This document shows positions 9,601 through 18,635 of a DNA stretch of 64,000 nt, piece by piece. The notes under the pieces are model-generated. The model ran no database searches, had not been told where the DNA came from, and saw nothing but the letters and a program-made list of their open reading frames with translations. A program made the translations under genes and the position numbers. Every line of letters begins with the position of its first letter. The stretch's first letter is position 1. The DNA is from JALYGJ01 sp963781705 (GTDB taxonomy: Bacteria > Chloroflexota > Limnocylindria > Limnocylindrales > CSP1-4), in assembly GCA_963781705.1 (NCBI GenBank), contig CAWAGP010000010.1:186001-250000 (forward strand). The letters are read 5' to 3'.

Positions 9601-10541
9601 TCAACGGCACCGAGAGCACGCTCGCCAACGCGGTCACGGTCAGTGGCCTGAACCAGTCGGCAGGCGGCTTCATCTGGGTGCGTGCCCAGATGACCGGCAC
9701 CAATCCGACCACGATCAACGTCAAGGCGTGGGCTGACGGCCAGGCCGAACCGACGGGCTGGCAGTTCAGCGCCACCGATTCGACCGCCGCCCTGCAGAGC
9801 GCGGGCAGCCTCGGCCTGCGCGTGTGGCTGGCCAAGAAGGTCACCAACGCGCCGGTCGCCTTCAGCTTCGACGACTATTCGGCCACACCGGCAGCGCCGC
9901 CGCCGGCCGGCGCCCTCGCGGCCGACACCTTCAGCCGTTCGTTGAGCAGCGGCTGGGGCAGCGCCGACACGGGCGGCGCGTACACCGTGCAGGGCAGCGC
10001 CGCCAACTACAGCGTCGGCAACGGCGTGGGCACGATGCACGTGGCGAGCGCCGGCGGCACGGCCTTCGCGCTGCTCAACAACACCAGCGCGCAGGACGTC
10101 GAGCTGCTCTTCCGGGTGGCCGCCGACAAGGTCGCCCAGGGTGGCAACTACATCGTCTATGCAGTCGCACGGCGCAACGGCAAGACTGAGTACCGGGCGC
10201 GTCTCATCTTCAACTCCAACGGCAGCGTCGCGGTCAATGCCAGCAAGGTCGTCAACGGCACCGAGAGCACGCTCGCCAACGCGGTCACGGTCAGTGGCCT
10301 GAACCAGTCGGCAGGCGGCTTCATCTGGGTGCGTGCCCAGATGACCGGCACCAATCCGACCACGATCAACGTCAAGGCGTGGGCTGACGGCCAGGCCGAA
10401 CCGACGGGCTGGCAGTTCAGCGCCACCAATTCGACCGCCGCCCTGCAGAGCGCGGGCAGCCTCGGCCTGCGCGTGTGGCTGGCCAAGAAGGTCACCAACG
10501 CGCCGGTCGCCTTCAGCTTCGACGACTACAGCGCGACGTGA
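6612..10541 (+). CDS. Giant secreted surface protein: cohesin-like, dockerin-like, CSLREA, beta-helix, PKD, two jelly-roll modules
   Basis: The 1309-residue protein has a signal peptide at about 1-26 (LLTVAILIGTLMAVAGTAEVQA). Residues about 30-155 form a beta domain with cohesin-like strands (VDGRVFFDTTAAEVVGVAP). A dockerin-like pair of loops follows (VTDLDIARAAWEQA, then DANGDGCVDIADVQAVLA, about 178-235). A CSLREA-type segment (VNSTADTVDANNGDG and CTLRAAI) is at about 277-312. A long right-handed beta-helix with N-L-I-x-G-N turns reaches about residue 700. A PKD domain (WSWDFGDGSSF) spans about 797-875. Two nearly identical modules of about 210 residues start near 876 and 1093. There is no LPXTG or C-terminal membrane anchor, so retention may rely on the modules. 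AGAGGTTCC precedes ATG 6612. Confidence 0.85.
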   Translation: MSRLLTVAILIGTLMAVAGTAEVQAASASGERLHMSVPAHVEAGATAAIVVSLPPRVAAVDGRVFFDTTAAEVVGVAPVGHGQALTPQQITGGVAFGAYDLHATGNRTQVEIALAPYADGRLRVRVVIDTAVDASGMPVTVKHTTATGTLRIGTETNRFAAPLNAARRTAKRAPGATRDLVADGQLAVTDLDIARAAWEQAHANDDPCAAGTYGGDANGDGCVDIADVQAVLADQSWTVSNGLAVAPADGSKNGQGTDAASGGPRGTINSPSVDHPFVVNSTADTVDANNGDGICADSQGRCTLRAAITESNWDKGANTIDFNLPGTAPVTIQLSSSLPQFVLQDRTGGTLIDAYSQPGSRANTAAHGSNAIPGVYLVGTGSSPKQNGFRITSAFNTIRGIVFNNNDRTIVMDGPDAHDNLIAGDWLNYNRDGSASSFKGHYNIWISNGANYNLIGTPALADRNVSGNATKGSALYGPGTDHNVFQNNMFCMTPSGTSVALCDVGTDYSFGPKNNLIGGSNPGEGNVYGASTQQCIEFAHDNGDETSDVWHNNDNSIIGNWLGFRADGSYASAFRCGSNTPSSKSNDSNGINLADGSSDNLVQGNWIGSWWDGVNIMSGNESGNVVRDNTIGESPLGQAAPLGRYGVGFRTHAKSDQVIGNTIRNAGVYGIAINGSDETSILMSQNIITDMSGQAIYLAPNANWYIQPPNITSATTAAVSGTADKGATVEVYKASRNAGQVGLPIAYLGSAVADGNGNWSAAVSALQSGDRVTALQFLPGDNTSGLTSNVNVTAGQVPAPPTADFNWSQASGLEIDFHDASSGTVATWSWDFGDGSSFSQQNPNHTYSTPDTYSVKLTVTNAGGSDTKTEQVVVQSAAPPPAGALAADTFSRSLSSGWGSADTGGAYTVQGSAANYSVGNGVGTMHVASAGGTAFALLNNTSAQDVELLFRVAADKVAQGGNYIVYAVARRNGKTEYRARLIFNSNGSVAVNASKVVNGTESTLANAVTVSGLNQSAGGFIWVRAQMTGTNPTTINVKAWADGQAEPTGWQFSATDSTAALQSAGSLGLRVWLAKKVTNAPVAFSFDDYSATPAAPPPAGALAADTFSRSLSSGWGSADTGGAYTVQGSAANYSVGNGVGTMHVASAGGTAFALLNNTSAQDVELLFRVAADKVAQGGNYIVYAVARRNGKTEYRARLIFNSNGSVAVNASKVVNGTESTLANAVTVSGLNQSAGGFIWVRAQMTGTNPTTINVKAWADGQAEPTGWQFSATNSTAALQSAGSLGLRVWLAKKVTNAPVAFSFDDYSAT
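9238..10528 (+). repeat. Near-perfect 640-bp tandem duplication (651-bp period)
   Basis: Positions 9238-9877 and 9889-10528 are the same sequence offset by 651 bases. By eye the only difference is G at 9777 versus A at 10428 (Asp to Asn). The period is 217 codons, so the reading frame is kept and the duplication adds one complete extracellular module. Silent sites are also identical, so the duplication is recent or maintained by gene conversion. The homologous modules in the next gene are clearly diverged. Confidence 0.95.
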
Positions 10542-10552
10542 GGAAACTGACG

Positions 10553-13500
10553 ATGAATAGGACTCGCTCACTGACCCGTTGGTTGGCCATCCGCGTGGCG
10601 GCGGGTGGGATCTTGCTCGCTAGCTTGTTCCTGCCACCGGCTGTGGCTGAGGCGGCCCCCGCGCTGTCGCTCGCGTTGCCCAGCCAGGTGACGCTCGACG
10701 CCTCGAACGCGATCATGCTTCATCTGCCCAACTCGATCGGAGCCATCGAGGGCCGGGTGCTGGTTGACAGCAGCGTGGCCGAGCTGGTGGGCGTTGCGCC
10801 GGCCGCGAGCGGCACGGCGCTGAGCCCCGTCGAGATCCCTGGCGGCTACGCGTTTGGGGCCTATGGCCTGCGCGCGAAGGGCGGCCACAACGACCTGCGG
10901 CTCGTCTTCGTGCCGTATGCCCAGGGTCAGATCGATGTCCATGTCGTGGTCGACGCCGCGGCCAACCGGCTGGGGCGGCGGATCGCGGTGGCCAACGCCA
11001 ACCTCAGCGGCAGTGTCCGCATCGGGCGTGGCGGCGGCCATCACCAGGCGCCGAACGGTGCACCGCGCAGCGCGCCGACCCGCGCCGCCGGACCGCTGCG
11101 CGCGCTCTTCGGCCGCGACGTGATCAGCCAGGACGACCTCGATATTGCCCGCGCGGCGTGGTATGCGTCGCGTGACAACGCCTGCCAGCAGAGCGGCACG
11201 CCCAGCGGCGACGCGAACGGCGACGGTTGCGTCGACGTGATCGACCTGCAGGCGCTGAGCGTCAACATTGGCGGCGCCGCCGCCAACGCCTGGGGTCCGG
11301 CCGACGGTGGCGCGAGCACGGTGAGCTCCCAGACGACGAGCGAACATGCCACCACCAACGCGCTCACCAGCGCTGCTACGACCGGCCTCGCCTTCACGGT
11401 CAACAGCACGGCCGACACGCCCGACGCCCACTACGGCGACGGTGTCTGCGCCGACTCGAATGGCCGCTGCACACTGCGCGCGGCGATGGATGAGTCCAAC
11501 TGGGATAACGGCCACAACACGATCAACTTCAACATCGCCGGGACGGCGCCGATAGTCATTCAGCTCGGTAGCGCGACGACGCAATTGTTGGGCTCGAGCT
11601 CGAGCAGCGTGACGATCGACGGCTACTCGCAGCCGGGCAGCCGCGTCAACACAGCCACCTACGGTACGAATGCGATTCCCGGTATCGAGCTGCGCGGCAA
11701 CGGCCCCAGCAACACCCGGTACATCCTCTACAGCGCGCGCCCGGACAACGTGGTGCGCGGCATTATCTTCGCCAACGCCTACCGCGCGATATTCCTCGAT
11801 ACGGCTGGCGCCACGAACAACCAAATCGTCGGCAACTGGATGGGCTTCAACCGTGACGGCTCTCTCTCCGCCCTTGGCCATGCCGGTGTCTACATCATCA
11901 ACGGCGCGCACGACAACATCGTGGGGACGGCGGCGCTCGAAGACCGCAACGTGATCGGTAACTATGACAAGGCGGTCTACGGCTACGGCCCGGGCGCCGA
12001 CCACAACATCGTCCAGAACAACGACCTGTGCATCTCACCGACTGGTGCGACCGCCGTGTGCGCGACTGGCATCGACTTCGACTTCGGGCCCAAGGCGTGG
12101 CTCGTCGGCGGCAGCAATCCGGGCGAGCAGAACGTTATCGGCGCGACCTCGCTCAATGGCATCGAGCTTTCGCACGGCTGGGATCCCAGCACCAACCACG
12201 TCAGCACACCCCAGTACCAGATCAATGACAACCAGATCATCGGCAACTGGGTCGGCTTCCGCGCCGACGGCAGCTACGACCCGGCCTACCGCTCGGCGCA
12301 GCAGACGCCGTCGGCCGACAACGGCCAGGCGCTGCACGCCTACGACGGCAGCAACAACAACCTCTTTCAGGCCAACTACGTGGCCGCCGCTTACGACGGC
12401 GTGACCATCGCCTCGAACAACTCAACCGGCAACATCGTTCGCGGCAACATCATCGGCCGATCGCCGCAGGGCCAGCCGGCGCCTCTCCAGCGATACGGCA
12501 TCTATTTCACCAGCAACACCCACGGCCAGACGGTCGAGCAGAACATCATCGACAACGCGGCTGTCGGTGGGATCGAGATCATCGACCCCTACTCGCTGAA
12601 CATCCGCATCAGCCAGAACCTGGTCTTCAACACCAATGGCCCGGCCATCTACCTGGCTCCCGATCCGAACAATCCCGGTGCCGGCGCGAACGAGCTGCTT
12701 CCCGCGCCCACGGTCACCGGCGCAAGTACCGCCTCGGTTGTCGGCACGGGCATCTCTGGCGCCACCGTCGAGGTCTTCCAGGCGTCACGCGCCACGGGAG
12801 CTTACGGGCTGCCGATCGCCTACCTTGGTGCGGCGACAGTGGCCAGCGATGGCCAATGGAGCGTGAGCGTAAACCTCCAACTGGGCCAGCGCGTGACCGC
12901 AACCGAGATCGCCACCAACGGCGACACCTCCAGCCTCGCCGCGAATGTCGTCGTTGGAAGTGCCCCGGCGCTGGTGGCTGACTTTACCTGGCAGCAACAG
13001 AGCAACAGCCTGGCCGTCGACTTCACCGACACTTCCTCAGGCGAGCCAACCTCCTGGAGCTGGGACCTCGGTGACGGCAGTTCGTCCACAGCTCAGAACC
13101 CCAGTCACACCTATGCCACCGCGGGCGATTACACGGTCACGCTGACGGCGACCAACGACTCTGGCAACGACAGCTCAACCCATGTCGTCACCGTCGCTCC
13201 CGTCGCGACCGGCACCGATCTCGTTTCCGACACGTTCAGCCGTAACCAGAACAACGGCTGGGGTAGCGCCGATATCGGCGGCCTATACACGCTCGAGGGC
13301 CAGAACTCGAACTTCAGTGTCAGCGGCGGCGCAGGCTCGATCATCGTGCCCAAGGCCGGCGCCAACCGGGCCGCGTTCCTAGACGGGGTCAGCGCGACCG
13401 ACGTCGACCTGAGCGTGCGTGTGGCGGCCGACCAGGTTCCCGCCGGCGGGGCGTATTTCGCGTATGTCGAGGCGCGCCACAACGGCGGCAACTCTTACCG

Positions 13501-14509
13501 TGGCACGGTCATCTTCAGGCCCGACGGCACGATCAACGTCCAGGGCAGCGTGGTAATCAACGGTAGCGAGTCGGCTCTCGGGCCGCAGGTCAGCGTTCCC
13601 GGCGTGACGGCCGGCGTCGGCGACTACGTCTGGCTCCACGTCCAGATCAGTGGGAGCAACCCGACGACGATCAACGTCCGCGCCTGGGCCGACGGGCAGT
13701 CAGAGCCCGCTGCCTGGCAGTTCAGCGCGACCGACTCGCACGCGGCCGTCGAGGGCGCGGGCGGCGTCGGCCTGCGCGCATACGTCTCGCGCTCGGCGAC
13801 CACCGCGCCGGTCACCTTCAGCTTCGATGACTTCACCGCCGCCCAGACATCGCCCCCGCCCCCGCCGCCGCCGGGGGCTGTTGCCAGCGATACCTTCGAG
13901 CGGAGCGTCAGCGCAGGCTGGGGCGTCGCCGATACAGGCGGTGTCTATACCCTCCTTGGATCGTCCGCGAACTACAGCGTGGGTAGTGGCGTCGGCTCGA
14001 TGCTCGTGCCGAGCGCCGGTGTCAGTCGCGGGGCGTGGCTCGGGAGCACGTCCGCGACGAACGTCGACATTACCTTCCGGGTCGCCGTCAACAACGTCGC
14101 AGCCGGTGCGAACGAGTGGGTCTACGCGGTCGCGCGACGCAACAACAACAACGAGTACCGTCCGCGCCTCATCCTCAAGAGTGACGGCAGCGTGGCCGTC
14201 AGCGTAAGCGTCGTGAACGGCGGCAGCGAGAGCGGACTCGGCCAGGCAACCGTGCCCGGCTTGACCCAAACGCCGGGCGGGTTCATCTGGGTGCATGCCC
14301 AGGTCACCGGCAGCAGCCCAACGACGATCAACATCAACGCCTGGGCCGATGGGCAGGCAGAACCGGCAGGCTGGCAGTTCAGCGTGACCGACTCGACCGC
14401 ATCCGTGCAGGGAGCCGGAGCGGTGGGCTTGCTTGCCTATCTGTCGCGGGGCAGCACCAACGTGCCGGTCACGTTCAGTTTCGACGACTACTCGGTCACC
14501 GACATATAG
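10553..14509 (+). CDS. Giant secreted surface protein, diverged paralogue of the preceding gene
   Basis: This protein has 1318 residues from ATG 10553, which lies 11 bases after the previous stop with GAGGAAA as ribosome-binding site. It repeats the architecture of the preceding protein: signal peptide (about 1-35), cohesin-like domain (GAIEGRVLVDSSVAELVGV), dockerin-like loops (SQDDLDIARAAW and DANGDGCVDVIDLQAL), CSLREA-type segment (VNSTADTPDAHYGDG), beta-helix, PKD (WSWDLGDGSSS) and two jelly-roll modules starting near residues 885 and 1110. The second module follows a PPPPPPP linker. The two modules here differ at many positions, unlike the identical pair upstream. Close spacing implies co-expression and perhaps co-assembly, since each protein carries both cohesin-like and dockerin-like parts. 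Binding between them is inference. Confidence 0.85.
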   Translation: MNRTRSLTRWLAIRVAAGGILLASLFLPPAVAEAAPALSLALPSQVTLDASNAIMLHLPNSIGAIEGRVLVDSSVAELVGVAPAASGTALSPVEIPGGYAFGAYGLRAKGGHNDLRLVFVPYAQGQIDVHVVVDAAANRLGRRIAVANANLSGSVRIGRGGGHHQAPNGAPRSAPTRAAGPLRALFGRDVISQDDLDIARAAWYASRDNACQQSGTPSGDANGDGCVDVIDLQALSVNIGGAAANAWGPADGGASTVSSQTTSEHATTNALTSAATTGLAFTVNSTADTPDAHYGDGVCADSNGRCTLRAAMDESNWDNGHNTINFNIAGTAPIVIQLGSATTQLLGSSSSSVTIDGYSQPGSRVNTATYGTNAIPGIELRGNGPSNTRYILYSARPDNVVRGIIFANAYRAIFLDTAGATNNQIVGNWMGFNRDGSLSALGHAGVYIINGAHDNIVGTAALEDRNVIGNYDKAVYGYGPGADHNIVQNNDLCISPTGATAVCATGIDFDFGPKAWLVGGSNPGEQNVIGATSLNGIELSHGWDPSTNHVSTPQYQINDNQIIGNWVGFRADGSYDPAYRSAQQTPSADNGQALHAYDGSNNNLFQANYVAAAYDGVTIASNNSTGNIVRGNIIGRSPQGQPAPLQRYGIYFTSNTHGQTVEQNIIDNAAVGGIEIIDPYSLNIRISQNLVFNTNGPAIYLAPDPNNPGAGANELLPAPTVTGASTASVVGTGISGATVEVFQASRATGAYGLPIAYLGAATVASDGQWSVSVNLQLGQRVTATEIATNGDTSSLAANVVVGSAPALVADFTWQQQSNSLAVDFTDTSSGEPTSWSWDLGDGSSSTAQNPSHTYATAGDYTVTLTATNDSGNDSSTHVVTVAPVATGTDLVSDTFSRNQNNGWGSADIGGLYTLEGQNSNFSVSGGAGSIIVPKAGANRAAFLDGVSATDVDLSVRVAADQVPAGGAYFAYVEARHNGGNSYRGTVIFRPDGTINVQGSVVINGSESALGPQVSVPGVTAGVGDYVWLHVQISGSNPTTINVRAWADGQSEPAAWQFSATDSHAAVEGAGGVGLRAYVSRSATTAPVTFSFDDFTAAQTSPPPPPPPGAVASDTFERSVSAGWGVADTGGVYTLLGSSANYSVGSGVGSMLVPSAGVSRGAWLGSTSATNVDITFRVAVNNVAAGANEWVYAVARRNNNNEYRPRLILKSDGSVAVSVSVVNGGSESGLGQATVPGLTQTPGGFIWVHAQVTGSSPTTININAWADGQAEPAGWQFSVTDSTASVQGAGAVGLLAYLSRGSTNVPVTFSFDDYSVTDI

Positions 14510-14511
14510 CC

Positions 14512-15909
14512 GTGGCCACGGCCATCGCCGCGCTCGCCGACACCGATAAGGTGAACGCCGACGAACGCCACCCTGCCGCCATGCCACCGTCGCTGATGAC
14601 GGTGCGGGCGCTGGGCCGCGTGGCATCCGGCAGCGTCGGGCTGAACATCGTCAACACGGCGGCAACCGTGCTGACGACAGTGCTGCTCGCGCGGGTCATG
14701 GACCTCGCAGCTTTCGGCGTCTACTCATGGGTCACCGCGACCGTTTACCTGCTGACCGTCCCGGCTGTGCTCGGCGTCGACCGACTCGTGGTGCGCGACG
14801 TCGCGGTCTACCTGGGCTCCTCGGCGTACGGGCAGGTGCGCGGGCTCTTGCGGCGATCGGCCCAGCTGCTCGTCATCAGTTGTGCATTGATCACCGCAGC
14901 TGTGCTGCTGGCGACCTGGCTCGGCGCTCAGCGTGACTCGCCGGCGGCGATCGCGCTCACAATCGGCCTCGTGGCACTGCCGCTGCTCTCGTTCGGACGC
15001 CTGGCGCAGTCAGCCCTGATGGGCGTCCACCACGTCATCGTCGGGCAGCTGCCGGACCTGCTCGTGCGGCCGGTCATTCTGCTCGTGCTGCTGGTGCTCG
15101 GCGCGGTCGCGATCGGCGGCCGCCTGGATGCGCCCATGGCCGTCGCCATCTACACGGCCAGTACCGCGGTGGCGCTCGCCGTCGCAGCCTACCTGGTGCG
15201 CACCCGGCTGCCCTCGGCGCTCAAGCCGGCAGCGCCCAGCTACGACACGCGACGCTGGCTCGTCGGCACCTTCGCCCTCGCCCTGCTGAGTGGCGGCGTG
15301 ATCGCCAACGGCCAGATCGGCGTAACGCTCCTTGGCCTGCTCGACAAGCCGGAGGTCGCCGGACTGTATTCGGTCGCCCAGCGTGGTGCGCTCATGGTTG
15401 CCTTCCCGCTGCTGGGCCTTGGTGCGGCCCTGGCACCGACGGCGGCACGCCTGTGGTCGACCGGCCACGTCGCCGATTTGCAGCGCTTGGTAACGCTCGG
15501 GACGCGCGGCGTACTACTGGCAGCGGTGCCGATTGCCGTGGTGTTCGTGGCGTTCGGCGGTCAGCTGCTGGCGCTGGTCTTCGGTCCCAGCTTTGCCGTC
15601 GCCGCCGGGGCACTGGCCGTGCTCAGCGTTGCGCAACTCGTCAACACCGCAACCGGCTCGGTCCAGACGGTGCTGATCATGACCGGCCATGCCGCGCTGG
15701 CGGGTGTTGGCTTGGCGCTCGGACTTGCCGTCAATGTCGCCATGGCTATCGTGCTGATTCCCGGCTACCACGAGCTGGGCGCCGCGGCGGCGGCGGCGAC
15801 GGCTATCGTCGTGACCAACCTCGTCCACGTGGTCATGGCGCGCCACTACCTGGGCATGGACACGACGCCGCTTGGCCTCGTTCCGCAGCCGCGGGAGGCG
15901 AGTGCGTGA
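14512..15909 (+). CDS. Wzx-like oligosaccharide flippase (MOP superfamily)
   Basis: The 465-residue integral membrane protein starts at GTG 14512, two bases after the surface-protein stop; ATG 14581 is an alternative that removes 23 polar residues. It has about twelve to fourteen hydrophobic helices. The family signature region VRALGRVASGSVGLNIVNTA leads the first helix, and AVLGVDRLVVRDVA and QLVNTATGSVQTVLIMTGH match polysaccharide-biosynthesis flippases. Proteins of this family move lipid-linked glycans across the cytoplasmic membrane. The downstream membrane protein overlaps by GTGA. Its position directly after the two giant surface proteins links glycan export and the surface proteins in one operon. 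Confidence 0.9.
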   Translation: MATAIAALADTDKVNADERHPAAMPPSLMTVRALGRVASGSVGLNIVNTAATVLTTVLLARVMDLAAFGVYSWVTATVYLLTVPAVLGVDRLVVRDVAVYLGSSAYGQVRGLLRRSAQLLVISCALITAAVLLATWLGAQRDSPAAIALTIGLVALPLLSFGRLAQSALMGVHHVIVGQLPDLLVRPVILLVLLVLGAVAIGGRLDAPMAVAIYTASTAVALAVAAYLVRTRLPSALKPAAPSYDTRRWLVGTFALALLSGGVIANGQIGVTLLGLLDKPEVAGLYSVAQRGALMVAFPLLGLGAALAPTAARLWSTGHVADLQRLVTLGTRGVLLAAVPIAVVFVAFGGQLLALVFGPSFAVAAGALAVLSVAQLVNTATGSVQTVLIMTGHAALAGVGLALGLAVNVAMAIVLIPGYHELGAAAAAATAIVVTNLVHVVMARHYLGMDTTPLGLVPQPREASA

Positions 15910-17756
15910 CCGCCCTGACGCGGGCGCATCCGCGCCCCTTCATGGTGGTGCGTCCGTCGAGTTGGTCGTGGGGCTGGTTCCCCATTCTGTCGCTGACCGC
16001 CGTCGCCGGCCTGCTGGTGGTCGCAGCCGGCAACCGCGCCGGGCAGGCCGGGGAGTGGTGGGCGGAACTGGCCTTCTATGCCGGCCTGCTGCTGCTGACG
16101 CTGCCGATTGCCATGCGCCTGGTGTTGCCCGGCGCGGAAGGCACTGAACGCGTGACCCTGGTTGTGTTGCTCGCCCTCGGGCTCTTCCTGTGCAAGGTGG
16201 TGTTCGACCCGCTGGGCTTCAACAGCTACGACGAGTTCCTACACTGGCGCACGGCGCAGGACATCATGGCCACGGGAACGCTGTTCACGCCCAACCCGCT
16301 GCTCCACGTCAGCCCCTACTACCCGGGGCTTGAGCTCGTGTCGACGGCGCTGGCCAACATGGGCGGGATCTCAGTCTTCGAGGCGGGAATGATCGTGCTC
16401 GCCGCGTCGCGGCTTGTGTTCCTGCTGAGCCTGTTCTTCTTCTTTGCGATGGTGTCGGGCAGCACCCGCGTAGCGGGCATCGCCAGCCTCGTGTACATGA
16501 TGAACCCGCACTTCCTGTACTTCGACTCGCAGTTTGCCTACGAGTCGCTGGCCCTGCCACTGGCGGCGCTGGCGCTCTACCTCCTTGCCCGTCGCGCCCA
16601 CTCGGGCCACGCCCGGTGGGCCGGCCTCACGATCATCGCCGTCATCACCCTGGCATCGGTCATGGTGACGCATCATGTCACCTCGGCCATGCTGGCCGCG
16701 TTCCTGGTCCTGTGGGCCATCACGGGCTACGCTCTGCGCAGGCGCGACCGCGCGCACCCCGGCCGAATGGCCGTGGCGCTGATCGCGATGATCGCTGGCT
16801 GGACGCTGTGGGTGGCGACCGTCACCATCGACTATCTGGGCTCGGCGTTGACCTCGTCGCTGTCCGAGTTGGTGCGCCTTATCGCTGGTGACCTGAACGC
16901 GCGGTCGCTGTTTACCACGCCGACCGGCGACGTCGCGCCACTCTGGGAGCAGCTGGTAGGCAGCGGATCGGCGCTGCTCGTGCTGCTGCTTCTGCCCCTC
17001 GGCCTGTTCGTTGTCTGGACGCGCTATCGCACCAGCCCGGCGGTGATGGCGTTGGGCATCGCCACGCTCGCCTATCCGTTAACGCTGGCGGCCCACCTGA
17101 CGCCCCTTGGTGCGCAGGTCGCCTCCCGCACGCCGGAGTTCCTCTACGTTGCCATCGGCCTGGTGGTTGCCCTGGCGCTGGTTCGGCTGTCTTTCCGCGG
17201 CTCACTGGGCGTCGTGCAGGCGGCGGGCGCGGCGGCGCTCTTCGGCATCTTGTTGCTGGGTGGCGTGATCGTCGGCCAGCCCGGCTGGGCGCGCTTGCCG
17301 GGGCCGTACCTGGTGTCGGCGGACGGCCGATCGGTCGAATCGGAAGGCATCGCCGCCGCGACCTGGTCGCGCGAGGTCTTGGGCCCCAACAACGTAATGG
17401 TGGCCGATCGCGTGAACGGGTTCCTGATGGGAACCTTTGGCGGTCAGGACATGATCACCACGTACGAATCACGACTGCCGGTACGCCACCTGTTCCTCGG
17501 GTACGAGGTGCCTGCCCAGCGCGCGATCGTCGCTGAGGGGAATATCCGCTACCTGGTCATCGACCGACGCCTGTCGACCGGCATGCCGACCATCGGCTAC
17601 TACTTCGATCGCGGGGAGAAGCGCATGGTGGGCAACCATGCCTACCCGCTCGATCCGCAGATCCTCGGCCAGTGGGACGCCCAGTCGGACGTCAGCCGCA
17701 TCTTCGACAGCGGCGACATCCAACTCTACGACGTCTCGGCCCTGGCGACGCAGTAG
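15906..17756 (+). CDS. Polytopic membrane protein, probable GT-C glycosyltransferase or polymerase
   Basis: The 616-residue protein starts at GTG 15906, overlapping the flippase stop. About twelve transmembrane helices occupy residues 15-470, followed by a soluble domain of about 140 residues with DRVNGFLMGTFGGQDMITTY. The first large external loop contains FNSYDEFLHWRTAQDI, an acidic pair placed as in GT-C lipid-sugar-dependent glycosyltransferases, followed by SPYYPGLELVS. Proteins with this plan act at the outer face of the membrane on polyprenyl-linked sugars, either polymerising a glycan or glycosylating protein. I cannot assign donor, acceptor or exact family. An O-antigen-ligase or polymerase function is a competing possibility. 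Confidence 0.78.
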   Translation: MTALTRAHPRPFMVVRPSSWSWGWFPILSLTAVAGLLVVAAGNRAGQAGEWWAELAFYAGLLLLTLPIAMRLVLPGAEGTERVTLVVLLALGLFLCKVVFDPLGFNSYDEFLHWRTAQDIMATGTLFTPNPLLHVSPYYPGLELVSTALANMGGISVFEAGMIVLAASRLVFLLSLFFFFAMVSGSTRVAGIASLVYMMNPHFLYFDSQFAYESLALPLAALALYLLARRAHSGHARWAGLTIIAVITLASVMVTHHVTSAMLAAFLVLWAITGYALRRRDRAHPGRMAVALIAMIAGWTLWVATVTIDYLGSALTSSLSELVRLIAGDLNARSLFTTPTGDVAPLWEQLVGSGSALLVLLLLPLGLFVVWTRYRTSPAVMALGIATLAYPLTLAAHLTPLGAQVASRTPEFLYVAIGLVVALALVRLSFRGSLGVVQAAGAAALFGILLLGGVIVGQPGWARLPGPYLVSADGRSVESEGIAAATWSREVLGPNNVMVADRVNGFLMGTFGGQDMITTYESRLPVRHLFLGYEVPAQRAIVAEGNIRYLVIDRRLSTGMPTIGYYFDRGEKRMVGNHAYPLDPQILGQWDAQSDVSRIFDSGDIQLYDVSALATQ

Positions 17757-17767
17757 GTACGCGATCG

Positions 17768-18514
17768 ATGCCGACTGCGCGGACGTGGCGGTTGTTGGCC
17801 CGGCGGCTCCTACGGCATCCCCGCTGGGTCGTCGAAGACCTGATCGCGTCGCGCCGCCCAAATGATCCTGCGGCTGGCGCATGGGACTGGTCGCCGTTCG
17901 CGCTCAGCCTGGTGGAGGTTTGCTCTCGACTCGGGCTGGAGCTGAAGGAGTCCGCCGTACAGACGAACAGCGATGCCCCGGGTGTCCCCAAATGGGACGG
18001 CTCAACCGAGCTCGGGCAGGTGCTCTGGTCACTGGTACAAGGAATGAGGCCGGAGCGCGTGATCGAGGTGGGTGTCGCTCGGGGCTATTCCTCGGCGGTG
18101 ATGTTGAGCGCGATGAATGCGAACCAATCAGGCCACCTGTGGAGCATCGACCTGCCAGCGCCGTCGGTCGATGAGCGGACCACCGGGTCGCTCGTCCCGG
18201 ACGCACTGCGAGATCGATGGACCCTGAGCCTGGGACTCTCGTCGGTGCTGATACCCAGGCTGGTGGTGAGGCACGGCCCCTTCGATCTGATCGTCCACGA
18301 TGGCGACCACAATCCGGCGACGCAAAGGCGCGAATGGGCAGCGCTCTGGCGTGCCCTACGGCCGGGCGGCGTGCTGGTAATGGACGATTTCTCCCATGAC
18401 GCCTACCAGGAGGCACGTCAAAGCACTGCAGCGCCAGTCTGGATCGTGGCTCAAACGGGGCAGTCCGGGAAACCCAAGCGGCTGCCAATGGGTATCGTGC
18501 AAAGCCCGTCCTGA
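17768..18514 (+). CDS. Class I SAM-dependent methyltransferase
   Basis: The 248-residue protein starts at ATG 17768, 11 bases after the membrane protein. The SAM-binding motif I is VIEVGVARGYSSAVMLSAM, and the mid-domain contains HGPFDLIVHDGDHNPATQRREW and LRPGGVLVMDDFSHDAY. The pattern matches the methyltransferase_24 / cephalosporin-hydroxylase-like group, in which an HDGDH segment binds metal or substrate. Such enzymes often methylate sugars or cap glycan chains, which fits its place after a flippase and a GT-C-like protein. The first 40 residues are basic and lack a clear signal. The substrate is not visible. Confidence 0.85.
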   Translation: MPTARTWRLLARRLLRHPRWVVEDLIASRRPNDPAAGAWDWSPFALSLVEVCSRLGLELKESAVQTNSDAPGVPKWDGSTELGQVLWSLVQGMRPERVIEVGVARGYSSAVMLSAMNANQSGHLWSIDLPAPSVDERTTGSLVPDALRDRWTLSLGLSSVLIPRLVVRHGPFDLIVHDGDHNPATQRREWAALWRALRPGGVLVMDDFSHDAYQEARQSTAAPVWIVAQTGQSGKPKRLPMGIVQSPS

Positions 18515-18635
18515 CGTCCGGGGAGTGCTGCCGGCACCTCGAAGCCAGCCAACGGGGTAAGCCGATCGGGACGTTAGGGTCCTGTCCCCACCCATAGTGC
18601 GCCTGCAATTCTCTGCCTACCGGCTCAGCCGGTGA

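Noticed and set aside
9238..10528. CRISPR or mobile-element repeat
   Set aside because: The repeat is two in-frame coding copies of a protein module with no spacers, transposase or terminal inverted repeats.
8103..10571. 822-codon open frame on the minus strand
   Set aside because: It is antisense to the giant surface protein, repeats with the 651-bp duplication, and has an Arg/Ala/Gly/Val-rich composition typical of GC-rich shadow frames.
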